Positions 19,510 through 30,945 of a stretch of 64,000 bases of DNA are shown in pieces; position 1 is the first letter of the stretch, and each line of letters starts with the position of its first letter. The notes below the pieces were generated by a model. It ran no database searches. It was not told the origin of the DNA and saw only the letters and a list, made by a program, of their open reading frames with translations. This DNA comes from Ahaetulla prasina. Taxonomy: Eukaryota; Chordata; Lepidosauria; Squamata; Colubridae. The stretch spans positions 175,842,736 through 175,906,735 of the forward strand of contig NC_080539.1 in assembly GCF_028640845.1 (NCBI RefSeq), read 5' to 3'. Made by a program: the position numbers and the translations under genes.

Positions 19510-21340
19510 ATTCAATGACTCTCAGTTATTATTCTCCCTTAGCCCAGGTTATTCTTGGGGGCGGGAAGGGATGTTGAAGGATGCCTTTGTGCATTAACTG
19601 GTGAAAATTCTAGAGATGGTATAACCAGATGCATAGGAAGTTCAACAGGGGATGATGGTCTGGAACACATCTCATGGTTTAAACTACCATTGCTACCAAA
19701 GCATCATGTTTTTCCTGGCACTAAAAATTGGTTGTGATTTTGGCAAAAGTCTTGCAATTAATTTAATAAAAGAGCTGGCCCTACAGAGTGATGTGTCTCA
19801 AGCATGTGAATGATGTTCCCAGCCACAGATTAGCCAGACAGTAGTTTCAAGTTTGAAATTCTCCATTGTTCAGTATTCATTCAGTGGGTACATTGCTATT
19901 ATAATGATCCTATGTGGTGCATTACACACAGAAAGCAAGGGAGTAACAGCCGGTTATTTTCTTGCAGTGACTGGTGATTGGACATTGGTCAATACAGTCT
20001 ACATTCTGCAATAATACAAATAAATTTCTCCCTGCCTTTGGAATTCTTCTCATCATCTCAGGCTAACAAATGTTTAAAATGGATGAAAGAATTTTTCCTA
20101 CAGGCCTCTTTGCTGTCACACAGTCAAAATATATGAGCCAATGTAAGAATGGCTTCACTTGCTCTCTGCTGAAAAACCAGCTGCTCTTGTATCCCACACC
20201 CTCGTTTTTATTTAGTGTGGGAAATCTCATTTTCAAAGCTTTGTGATCATCAGAATCTCTCAATCTGGGTGGGAACTAAATTTCAGCTACTTATCTACTG
20301 TGGAAAATCTTTAACCATTTTGATAGATGTATTAATAAATCAGTAAACCTGCTTTAAAGTTATTAATTTTGCTAGGAAACTCTGCATATCTTCTTCTAAT
20401 TTGAGCCTGATTCAACCAGGCAAAGGAAAACACTGATATCTGTCCAATCCATCCCATGGACAGTTTGTTCTCTGCTTGGCTCCTGGTTATTATTACAAAG
20501 TAGTTCATTTTTAAGATTTTCTGTGAGGAGGGGAAAATTTTTAATTATTTTTGACCATTTCATATTGCTCAACTACATTACATTCAAATGTATAACACAG
20601 TAGGGTTTTTTTTCTCCTCTGTGAGTAATTAATTAGTACCTTGCTTGTGCTTTTGGAATAAAAGGCAGTTCCTACGTGGGAGTCCCTTCATTTTAATCTG
20701 AGAATAACAATCCTACATAGTAGGCTGAACTGAGATACAGCAGCAGGTACAAAGTTACACCGAGTGAACTTCAGGTTCGGATGAGGCCTTAAATTGGCTT
20801 CCTTAGTCCCAAGTGAATACCTGAACTCTTACATTACATTGAAATGTGAATATGAATTTTTCCTACTCTCTCTTTTTTTCTCTCTCTCCCCCTCATATAT
20901 ATATGTAAATATTTGTATATGTATGTGTATTAATGCATCCTAATCACTAGATACAGTTAATAGGGTGAAAAGAATACCTACATTTATTTGCAGAATATAG
21001 CTTTCTCCCTTCCCACATTTTTAACTAGGAAAAGATTGTCTACTCCTACAGTTATTGTCACCATGATCATCATCATGATCATCACTTATTGGGAGTAAGC
21101 ACCACTGGATGTTGCAGAACTTATTTCTGAATCAATATCTGTAGGATGAAACCAGTAAAGAGCATAGATACAAATATAATATTTTTTCATTTACTTTCAA
21201 ATATTGCAAATTATACTTTCCTACTTTCAGGATATCAACTGCAGTAGTAAATATGATGAATGCACATATCGTTCAATGTTATGGTTGCCATCCAAAAAGC
21301 CCTGGAAGAGTGCCTTGTTATTTGATGGGTCATCTTTTTT
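19510..21340. other. no recognised gene or repeat
   Basis: Unclassified. A CT-rich and TATATA-rich patch lies near 20865-20935 and a short CATGATCATCATCATGATC palindromic stretch near 21060-21085. Confidence 0.5.
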
Positions 21341-21341
21341 T

Positions 21342-21416
21342 AGAATAGAATAGAATAGAATAGAATAGAATAGAATAGAATAGAATAGAATAGAATAGAA
21401 TAGAATAGAATAGAAT
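21342..21416 (+). repeat. (AGAAT)15 array at a CR1-type LINE end
   Basis: Fifteen units of AGAAT, read as (ATTCT)n on the LINE strand. It continues directly into the LINE 3' end at 21417. (ATTCT)n arrays seeded by CR1-type LINEs are known in snakes. Confidence 0.95.
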
Positions 21417-21770
21417 TCTTTATTGCCCAAGTGTGATTGGAAACACAAGGAATTTGTCTTGTGCATATGCTCTCAGTGTACATAAAAGAAAAGATACATT
21501 CGTCATGAATGGTATAACACTTAATGATAGTCGTAGGGTACAAATAAGCAATCAGGAAACAATATCAATATAAATTGTAAGGATACAAGCAACGAAGTTA
21601 CAGTCATACAGTCATAAGTGGGAGGAGATGGGTGATGGGAATGATGAGAAGATTAGTAGTAGTGCAGATTTAGTAAATAGTTTGACAGTGTTGAGGGAAC
21701 TATTTGTTTAGCAGAGTGATGGCATTTGGGAAGAAACTGTTCTTGTGTCTAGTCATTCTGGTGGTATCTG
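21417..21770 (-). mobile_element. CR1/L3-type LINE 3' end
   Basis: Minus strand, with plus-strand landmarks CTTTATTGCCCAAGTGTGAT, ACACAAGGAATTTGTCTTG and GCATATGCTCTCAGTGTACA, then AAACTGTTCTTGTGTCTAG. It matches 44661-44895 nearly base for base over the shared part. Confidence 0.8.
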
Positions 21771-21829
21771 CCATTTCTATATGATATGAACACTGAGCAT
21801 ACTTTGAGTCATGTCTTTCAAGCAATGTC

Positions 21830-22175
21830 ATCCGATGGGAATTGGGAGATGTGTCTTCTCTATCTCAGAACCTGCCCCCATCCCCCCCAGAACAGCATTT
21901 TTGGGAGATCTGAACAGTCCCAGTTCTATTCTCTTTTAGATAAACCTTCAAGGCACAGCTTTAGCCCACAGGTGTCAGGTTAAGAAATGGTGTGGGCTCC
22001 ATATATGATGCTTTTGTGCTGGTGGTATTGCTGCTTCCTCGCTCAACTATCTTTTTTCCCTTTTTTTACAGTTTTGATTGTTGCTTGGTTTTTTAAAATG
22101 TTTTTAATCTGCATGCCATCCAAATTGCTCTGAGTGGGCAGCCTATAAATGTGACAAACAAATAAATAAATAAAG
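21830..22175 (+). mobile_element. old LINE 3' end (L2-like)
   Basis: The segment ends GCTCTGAGTGGGCAGCCTATAA followed by AAACAAATAAATAAATAAAG, the layout of a LINE tail. Upstream it is only weakly recognisable. Confidence 0.45.
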
Positions 22176-22254
22176 TGCAAGAAGCATTTTGAAACGTCTT
22201 CGACAATGTGATGAAATTTCAAATCGTATGCCTCCCACACGTAAAAGCACACAG

Positions 22255-22262
22255 ACACACAG

Positions 22263-22295
<33 letters not shown>

Positions 22296-22312
22296 GAGAG
22301 AGAGAGAGAGAG
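22255..22312 (+). repeat. (CA)n followed by (GA)n
   Basis: A CA array switches to GACAGA and then a GA array. Confidence 0.95.
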
Positions 22313-22319
22313 AAAGACA

Positions 22320-23000
22320 AAGAGGGAGAAAAGAAAGAAAAGTTGGTATTTTAGATTAATCTCAAATGAATGAAGATGGTATTTGGAAATAAACTGAAAT
22401 ATTTTTTTAACCCATTCCTAGCCTAACATGCTTTTTCTTCCTTACAAGACTACAGTTAAGACAGATAGGTGACTTGATGGGGTTTATTTCTCAGTGAATC
22501 ACCATAATATTGTTCTGCCAGACTGCTTCCAAAGTACAGCATCCCTCTTCTCTTCTTTAAAAAGCCATGTGGAGAAACAATATCAAACACTGGACCAAAA
22601 ACCAAAGCATACCATCAACACCCACCCACTCTGCCCCAATTCCAACCAACCTCTCTGGTGTTTCTGTGGTTTCTATGCAAATCTAGCTTTCGGGACATTA
22701 TAAAGATTCCCTATCATTTCTTTCCATTTCATTTATTTATGTATCTATCAGTTTTATAGAACACTCAATAAGCAACAATGCTTATAACTTAGAAGATCAA
22801 TCCTGATTTACAAAATAAAACATCTTAGAAAAGATATGCATTTGAGAAAGGCAGATATCAGAAACGGATATAAGCAAGTGCAATATCCAGATCCCAAAAA
22901 GATTTACGCAGGAGCAAATGCCTTTCAGTTTGGTGGGAGTCGCTTCTAAGTATGTTTGTTTCTAAGTATGCATGTTTGTAAAAAAATCACTTTATCCATA
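22320..23000. other. no recognised gene
   Basis: Short T/A-rich LINE-tail-like text near 22730-22760 is too weak to name. Confidence 0.4.
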
Positions 23001-23004
23001 CCGT

Positions 23005-23206
23005 AAAGGGGTAAGACTAGCTGATAATCAGGAGACTGAGTTTTATTCCAACCTAGGCACGAAGCCAGATGGGTGACCTTGTGCTAGTTACTCTCTTTCA
23101 GCCCTATAGAGGAGAAGAAAACAAAGGCAAGCCACTTCTTGCCAAGCAAATTGCAATGACTAGTCTAGGCATTTGCCAGGAGGCAACATTGACTCAAAGG
23201 CACAAA
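23005..23206 (+). mobile_element. tRNA-SINE, family ending in GACTCAAAGGCACA
   Basis: The head retains CTGATAATCAGGAGACTGAG, followed by GGTGACCTTGTGCTAGTTAC, CAAGCCACTTCTTGCCAAG and ACATTGACTCAAAGGCACAA. The same order is seen at 46625 and 53195. Confidence 0.65.
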
Positions 23207-23214
23207 TACCTTAA

Positions 23215-24105
23215 ACACCAGTAGAATCCTGAACATACTTCAGACTAGACTTCCACAGGGTTAAAACCGCATGTGTTACATCTTTAATACAGTGAAATGC
23301 AAAGCCTTGATGAAGCCTAGTTCCTTTATGGCTCAAATCCAACGAGAAGCTATGGCATGACATCACTTCTTGGTTAATCCAGTTATCCCATTTTCTCAGA
23401 CTGGCTAATTCCTGGGCCATTTGAAAGCCAAAGCAGTTAAATGCTTAAACGAAAAGAAAGGCTGCAGCTTTGTTTCTTCATCATACCATTTTATCATAAC
23501 TGAGAGTCTGTGAAAGTTGTATTAAAAATACAATTGATGCTGTCTCTTATCACCAGAGGATTCTCTCAATATAATCAGCCTTTGACAATACTGATGATTC
23601 CACCTTCTATACCCCTCCAATGATCAATTGCTTCAAATCAGTACCATTCACATTAATGTCTCTTCATTTTCTAGATACTGAAGAAAATAGAGTGAATCCC
23701 TCCCTTCCATATTTTATAAGGCAGCAAGCTGGGTATGTTAGTTCAGAATTACACTCCATTATATTCAATATTGTTTTATTTCAAGCAAGTCCATCAACAA
23801 CAGGGCCCAAAATATGTGAACCTAATATATATACTATATTCAGTATGTAGAACATCACATTGGTTACGGATCAAATTGTTAGTAAAATACAATGTGTTAT
23901 TTTAAATCTGTAGTCTTCAAATATGATTTGCAGAACAAAACGATTGTCTTTTCTCCCAGTGAAAAATAGCAGGATGGGAAAATGCAGGTTTTGTTTCTGA
24001 AGCCCACAGCCATTAGAAGGTGGGATCCCATTAGCTAAATGGGAAAGTGTTGACAATGGCATTGTTTTAAGTTAGTACAAGAAGATGGGGGTCTGTCTAT
24101 TCTCC
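23215..24105. other. no recognised gene or repeat
   Basis: Short frames only. Confidence 0.45.
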
Positions 24106-24111
24106 AAAGCA

Positions 24112-24256
24112 TTAGAAGGCAGGACCAGAAGCAAAGGATGGAAATTAATCAAGGAGATTGGACAACCATTTGTCTGAAATTGTATAGGCTTTTCTGCTTG
24201 GAACAGAAGATTGGACTAGAAGAGGTCCCTTCCAACTCTTGTTATTCTCTTATTTT
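24112..24256 (+). mobile_element. CR1 LINE 3' end with internal deletion
   Basis: GGAAATTAATCAAGGAGA is joined to GGACAACCATTTGTCTGAAA, then TTGGACTAGAAGAGGTCCC and TTCCAACTCTTGTTATTCTC. In the copy at 61290-61500 the corresponding segments are separated by about 100 bp, so that stretch is missing here. Confidence 0.75.
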
Positions 24257-24473
24257 GAGACCAGTCTCTAGCTGATGCAGTGCTTTCAACAAATGGGGAT
24301 TCACCTCTGGATTTCAATTCTCATTTCTCAAGAGAAAGAGTCACAGAAAAGGTCACCTGCATCTGTTAGAGTCCTTCTGCCATTGCTGTTAACAATGTCT
24401 GCTGAGCTAGCCCTGTACTGCTTATCATTGCCGACATATCAACAGCTTGGAAAAGGCAAAAAAACTGGTCAAC

Positions 24474-24713
24474 CACTGCGGTGGCACAGTGGTTAGAGTG
24501 CAGTACTACAGGCTATTTCTGCTGAGTGCCATCTGCTAGCAATTTGCCAGTTCAAATCTCACCAGCTCAAGATTGATTCAGCCTTCCAGCCTTCCGAGGT
24601 CAGTAAAATGAGGACCCAGATTGTTGGGAGCAATATGCTGACTCTGTAAACCACTTAGAGAGATGGCTGTAAAAGCACTGTGAAGCAGTATAAAAGTCTA
24701 AGAGCTATTGCTG
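24474..24713 (+). mobile_element. CORE/MIR-like tRNA-SINE, full length
   Basis: Head GGTGGCACAGTGGTTAGAGT, B-box-like GTTCAAATCTC, central GACCCAGATTGTTGGGAGCA, tail AGTATAAAAGTCTAAGAGCT then ATTGCTGTTG. It is a plus-strand counterpart of 7171. Confidence 0.8.
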
Positions 24714-24719
24714 TTGGTT

Positions 24720-27110
24720 AATGAAAAGTGATGAGCAAGCTCAAGAAAACAGTCAAATGCAAGGAAGAAAACATTTCAATTTCAAACATCCTACTCAATG
24801 TCTAAGCAATAACATCCCATCAGTGACATTGCAATCCAGGAATGTGATGTAACTAGTATGACATCATTATCATATTTCTTGCTAGCATTCCCAGAATGTT
24901 TTTTCTCTCTAGAGCTGTTTAAAATAATTGTTCACATGGGAGCAGAAGAGAAACACTAGTTTTTCAAGAATAAATCCACTTGTTTTTAAGTAGTTAGTTT
25001 TAAGCCAATACAATAAAGCAAAATTTCACATCCATATTCTCCTTGAGAAGAGGGAAAGCCTGCCTTTTGAGATTTCAAGTGTTAAAACTTGATATTCTGT
25101 TACTAGTGATAAGAACTTAAGTAACAGGACGGCAAGAGTAAGCTTTGATTTTTCTTTTCTTTTTTGCTTGTTTGGATTTCTTTTATGATTTACATTCTGA
25201 AACAAGTAGATCTGAGTAAGCTGTTTCTACAAGAACCATGTAGGGTCATGGGTGAAACCACATCTGGGAGAACACAGCTCTGGTATCAAATACTTTTCAG
25301 AAAATGATGACATCAATGGCTATAGAAAGCTGGAAGGAATGCACATTTTCTGATTGGCTTCCAATGATGTCATTCTTAGGCCTGTATTGCCCAGTAAATG
25401 AGTTTTGCTTGCTTTTTATTTTTAGGCATACATGCCATTTAATAATAGAACCCCAAATCCAGGTATGCTACAGGTTGATTCACACATTTCTCAGAAGTCA
25501 CAATAAAACCATTAGAAGAATGCAATCATTTTTTTAGGATTAGAAACTAATGAAGCTGATGTTCGTATCTCTGATTGATTTTCTGTCTTCATTTCTTTTT
25601 ATTTCATATCAATGATTTTCCCCATAAACTTTGCACAAAACCTCAATATTTATATGTACATTTCTCCTAATATATATTTTGTGCACAGTTTTGTCTAACG
25701 GAGGCATCCTCCTCCTCCTATAATTAAATTGTGTAGGCTACATTCACTAACATACAGAGTTTGAGGGGGAGATTTTCTCTTAATATTGTAGTTTTGTATG
25801 CCTTCTGAATTGGAGAATTACCATGCAAAAATCAGAGAACCATGCATTTGGAAGAATATGTATTTCAGTTCAAGAACTGCTCCCTGCAGTTGTGAGTTGC
25901 TTACCTGCAGCTCAGTCTAACAAACTGAAATTTAGTAAAAGGTCCAAGCCATATGTTTCACATATGTTTCAGCATGGACATCCATCTTGTGATGAAAAAA
26001 GACACAAGTATAATGAGAACATATAAGGAGTAGACGGTAACAAAAAGTGTGGGAAGTTTTTCTTTCCATAAACTACAATAAGGACGTAGCATCTAAGCCA
26101 ACAGTGTCTGCCAGTTTAAATTCCTAGCTAAAAAAGGAAAATACAGAGCAAAAATTCCTCCCGACAGAAGTTTAACAGGTGCCAAAACTGCAATATTTGT
26201 TAGGTCAGATCAAGAGCATTCTTGTTTGTCTGAACATCTCAACTGTTAATATTGTCAGCTCCTGTTTGAGCTATTCCATATTGATGCTGTTTCGTTGCTT
26301 ACGTTACATAGTATATGACATTTATGACTATACTGTTGTGCTGGACACCTTGAAAAATTTTAAATAAATGGAAGAAGAAAAAGATTCTCTCTAGGGAGAT
26401 AGAGAAAGCCTTATTCACCATCTGTTCCTTCCAACATTAACTATGCATACATATGCAAGTTTAAGATGCACAAATCAACCCATATACATTCTGTGGTGCT
26501 TGTTAGAACCCATTCCTAAGGACCTTGAGTGTTCAATTGGTTTATCTTTTTACAATACTCTTTAAGATGATGTTTCCTTGACATTCTTCAGGACTGGGAA
26601 ATTCCCAAAATGGGATAATTCAACATGATTGTAAAAATATATATCAAAATGGTAAGTCAAACTTCAGGCAAGATATTTCCTCTCAATTCAATTTCAGTCA
26701 TTCAGCCTGCTTAGTTTTGGTACTGGTGTCACAAATAAAGCATCAGATTCACAAAATCATTCCAAATGCCCCACAAGTGATTTTTAAAAATATATTCTTT
26801 ATTATTATGTGTGGGTTAGATTGCCTCATTAATGTATGTATATGGAGTGTAATTCATGTTCCTTCCCCTAGAATCAATGGCAAAACATTTCACTGACTTT
26901 AATAGGCTATACTGTACTCTAGATTTAATTGACTTAGGAATCAAAAACCACTCCTACCTTTATGAGAAACTTAAATCCATTCAAGCTTTCACTTATCTAC
27001 ACCCATGTTTGCACAGGTGTAACAACGGAAAGCCAACCATATATCATTAACTATGCATGAAATCTGGTTTCAGTCCTATGGATGTAGCAAGTGTCCATGT
27101 TAATAAATGT
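24720..27110. other. no recognised gene or repeat
   Basis: 2.4 kb of AT-rich, unclassified DNA; no frame has family resemblance. This is the longest element-poor stretch with 27.7-30.1 kb and 36.4-38.9 kb. Confidence 0.5.
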
Positions 27111-27115
27111 GCGCA

Positions 27116-27117
<2 letters not shown>

Positions 27118-27163
<46 letters not shown>
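27118..27163 (+). repeat. (CA)n microsatellite
   Basis: About 22 uninterrupted CA units. Confidence 0.95.
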
Positions 27164-27164
<1 letters not shown>

Positions 27165-30100
27165 GACTGAAACACTGTCTGTTTCAGGCATGGTAACAAG
27201 GTTTGAAGAAGGAATGAGATCTTGATATCAGCTAAAAATCAGTTCAGCTAATGTTGGAGTAATAAAAAAATTAAAAACCACTAAAATACGTTCTCGTGAC
27301 AGAAAAGGATGGTTAAAGTGCACCATTTCAACAGTTGTGCATTCTTTTAAAAACGTTTGATCAAATTAACAGTAACAAAATTGTTAGAATCCTGAAGGAT
27401 ATATATGAGGAATCCCTTCCAATGATGGAAGGGAGAATTTCTTCTCATGCTACTTTCCGGAGTATGACAAGTGATCTTTCTAAAACACTCTGCTGTGATT
27501 CCTACCTTTCTGTGATCACCAAAAAACCCTGTGACACAGCAGACTATGTGATATGTAATGCTGACCATCAAGAGAATGACATCCACATCTTCCTTTGGGG
27601 TAACTGTCACAGAAGTGGAAGATTTAAATGACATGGATTCTAATCTAGAAGAATTTAAACCAGTATAAATATCCCATTCTCTAAAGAATCATGAGACTTG
27701 TTGTTACACACTTTTAATAATATTGCAGTAGAAGAAAATACATGAAAGGTTTCAGTATGATTTATACCCTATTACTTATCATATAACCCTTCCCAACCAC
27801 ATGTACCTTCTTCAAATTTTACCAAATCACACTCCAGAAGTCTTAAGTCTTAAATCTTTGATATTTCAAAGTGTTTTGTAGCAAAATCTCAGGCATGTCT
27901 AATCAGAAATCAGCTGGAATGAATTCAAAATGACTCCAGGGTAAAGATGGGAGCCTAATTTATCAATATGGAGATAGGCAAAACAATTTATTATCTGCTT
28001 GCAATAGTGGGAACGTACTTATAAATCTGTTCCATCCAATTCCTGCATTTACCTGCAATTTTATTTTATATTTTAATCTGCATGGAAAAGTTCACTTAGT
28101 TATATAGTTAAACTTTTTCTACTTCAGTATACCTATTTGAGCACATGTTGATATATTCAGGGAACAGAAAATTGTCTTTGCAACAGAGAAATGCAACATT
28201 TGATCAACAGCGATGTTCCTACCAACACATGAATGCAGAAGGTATGGAAAAGGTTAGTTCACTGAGAATGAATTCTTCGAGCAACTTTAATTCTTCCAAG
28301 AAAAAAAAATTCTCATCAATTAATACCTATTACAAGCCATGCTTCTGACGCCTTTAAATATTGTTGGGAAGCCATTCTTTCTATCCTAAATATCAGCCCT
28401 GTTTTGCCTAGTGTTGCGTAGAGCAAGATTTCAAAGCATTTTATGGGTTCTGTTCTACTGACCATAGTAAGGGCATCCTTTTAACACCACTGCAGCAAGT
28501 TGTGGTGTTTCTCTTCCATTTTCCACTCTGCCAGGAGATTCCAGGCAATCTCTAGTGAAAATTCATATTCCAGCATCAGGGTACTGGAAGGACCATTTGC
28601 TACCAAATGAATCCACCTGGCAGAAGCGTGACCTCTCTGGAGGGTGAATTGCAAATGTTTTGTCTGCGACTGTTAGATAGTTGAATGGCAAAGAAAAAGG
28701 CAGAATGTGCACTACAGCTGTATGTGGCTTTTGTGTGTGTGTGTGCTTTAAGATATCAATCAAAAGCTGTCCCATTTCAATGGAACTTCTGGACCTGAAT
28801 TGTGGTAGGTCTATGAATCGAATAAAATTTGTTTAGTTGGTTTTTCTATTATTTCAAGTGTTGAACAATGACATTTTATGCTGCTGCTGTTTAATTTGGA
28901 ATGTTATTCTTGGCATCATAATACTTACATTTTGGGTGATATTTTGTAATGCACAGTTCTATAACCGTACATTAACGGCATTTTGCTCTTTGTTGAATTA
29001 CCTTGAGTGGAAGAATGACAAAGGAAAGATTCCACTTTAGCTGGAATCTGATTTTTAATGCTTAGTTTGAAAGCATACACATCAGTGCGCCAAACCACTA
29101 AGAAGACAAGTGGGGCAAAGGTGACATTTCAAAAACAAAACTTAGGATGAAAACATGACCGACATATTAAACAGCTAAGGTAGGAAACTCAGGAGCGGAA
29201 CCTTTTTCCATCCTAAGGGTCCTTTTCACAGGTGTAATTTTGGGAAAGTGGGAGTCAAAAAACATGGTGGTGTCTCCAACTTGTTCCTTGGTGCCCTGTT
29301 TGCACTCTCCTCTTCTCTTCTAAGTATTTGTCGCAGAAGGCAACACGTTTTATCTCGCCAAGGAAAGGCTGTCTCTGGAATTCCTGCAAGATGACTGAAT
29401 TTCTGTTTCTGAAAAAGAAAATGTTATTGTGAGCACCTTTGTCTCATCCCCTCTGGACAAATGACTATGTGTTGGGTGTGATGCTTCCTTGAAAAATGAC
29501 CTATGATTCAAGAGTAAAGTAGCAACAACAAAACCAGGCAGCCCAACCTTCCAAACTGAGTTAGATTATAGTTCACATCTATAGCAGATGCATGTAAGAG
29601 CTTGCATAGTCACAGCCAGCTCTGGACTTGGCAAGAGCCCATTGGCTCTTTTGAGTGCATCTCTGATCCCTTTAAATTTTCCTCTGGGTTGCAGCATTAG
29701 ACTAGAAAGGAGTAGATCCACCAGTAACGACCCTGGCTCCAACAGCCTTTATCTCTCTCACGATGCAGCAAACCCAGCAGGCAGTGGAAGAAAGAGAGAC
29801 TAAGTTCCTCATAACAATAACAATGGGGACCTCGTTATTTCCTGCTATAGTCCTTGTTCCTTTTGTGTCATGGCATGCCTTTTTAAACCATAAGCCTGAG
29901 GACTATCTCTTTTAATTGGTTTGTAAGTGGTACTGGATGGATTTCCAGATAAAGTTTGGAGTATAAATGCAGAAAATATATACAGTATAATCAATCCATC
30001 AAGTTTGTCTATCAAAGATATGCAGAGAGGTCCCAGATCAGTATATGCTATGAGATATCTCATTCAGCAATAATGTTCTACCTAAACCTGTACAGTCTTT
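27165..30100. other. no recognised gene; one segment open on both strands
   Basis: 27335-27634 is open for about 95 codons on both strands. It has no splice context or family match that I can see. The rest is unclassified. Confidence 0.45.
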
Positions 30101-30105
30101 GGGGA

Positions 30106-30218
30106 TAGGATAGGATAAGATAGGATAGGATAAGAAAGGATAGGATAGGATAGGATAGGATAGGATAGGATAGGATAGGATAGGATAGGATAGGATAGGA
30201 TAGGATAGGATAGGATAT
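30106..30218 (+). repeat. (AGGAT)n pentanucleotide array
   Basis: Over twenty units of GATAG/AGGAT with a few AAGAT variants, then a GGGGA/GGAGA-rich edge. It directly precedes the T-rich end of the LINE at 30255. Confidence 0.95.
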
Positions 30219-30254
30219 GGGAGGGGAGGGGAAAGGAGAGGAGAGGATTTTTTA

Positions 30255-30652
30255 AATTTATTTTTTATTTATTTATTTGTTGAGTACGTATTAGATAATA
30301 TATATAAGTATAAGCATGAAATGCATACATAAAATGAATACAATTAAAGGGAACATTAGGACAGGGATGGTAGGCACATTGGTGCTCTTATCCACACCCC
30401 TTACAGACCTCTTAGGAATGGGGTGAGGTCAACAGTAGCCAGTCTAAGGTTAAAATTTTGGGGGTTTGGGGATAAAACCACAGAGTCAGGTAGTGCATTC
30501 CAGGCATTGACCATTCTGCTGATGAATTTGTATTTTCTGCAATCAAGTTTGGTGCAGTTTACCTTAAGTTTGTATCTATTGCGTGCTTGTGTATTGTTAT
30601 GGTTGAAGGTGAAGTTGTCATTGACAGGTAGGACATTGTAGCAGATGATTTT
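30255..30652 (-). mobile_element. L3/CR1-type LINE 3' end
   Basis: Matches 11160-11570 and 57266-57645: plus-strand CTTACAGACCTCTTAGGAAT, GGTGAGGTCAACAGTAGCC, ACCACAGAGTCAGGTAGTGC and TATTTTCTGCAATCAAG. It ends at GCAGATGATTTTA, close to where the 57266 copy ends. Confidence 0.85.
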
Positions 30653-30802
30653 AGGGAAAACTGTGATAGTGGGTCCAATATGTGAATGAGGAATTCATAA
30701 AACAGTTAATCACACCTTACATTTCATGTTCTGTCATATGAGGATGGCTTGCGTACATTGTTATTCTTTTCTTAAAAGGACTTCTTTCAGAAGCCTCAGG
30801 AG

Positions 30803-30937
30803 CAGAGGTCTCCAACCTTGGTCCCTTTAAGACTTGTGGACTTCAACTTCCAGAGTCCCTCAGCCAGCAAAGCTGGCTGAGGAACTCTGGGAGTTGAAGT
30901 CCACAAGTCTTAAAGAAACCAAGGTTGGAGACCCCTG
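30803..30937. mobile_element. 135-bp hAT-like foldback with perfect 8-bp target duplication
   Basis: CTCAGGAG occurs at 30795-30802 and 30938-30945. Between them the element runs CAGAGGTCTCCAACCTTGG ... CCAAGGTTGGAGACCCCTG and is nearly palindromic throughout (ACTTGTGGACTTCAACTTCC pairs with GGGAGTTGAAGTCCACAAGT). It has no coding capacity and would need a transposase from elsewhere. A relative is at 63193. Confidence 0.95.
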
Positions 30938-30945
30938 CTCAGGAG

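Noticed and set aside
21342..21416. CRISPR-like array
   Set aside because: Pure 5-bp tandem repeat without spacers in a vertebrate genome; it is a LINE-seeded microsatellite.
24475..24560. tRNA gene
   Set aside because: Head of a CORE/MIR-like SINE with its characteristic body downstream.
27335..27634. Host exon of about 98 codons
   Set aside because: Open on both strands, no polypyrimidine/AG acceptor and GT donor in frame that I could defend, no recognised domain.
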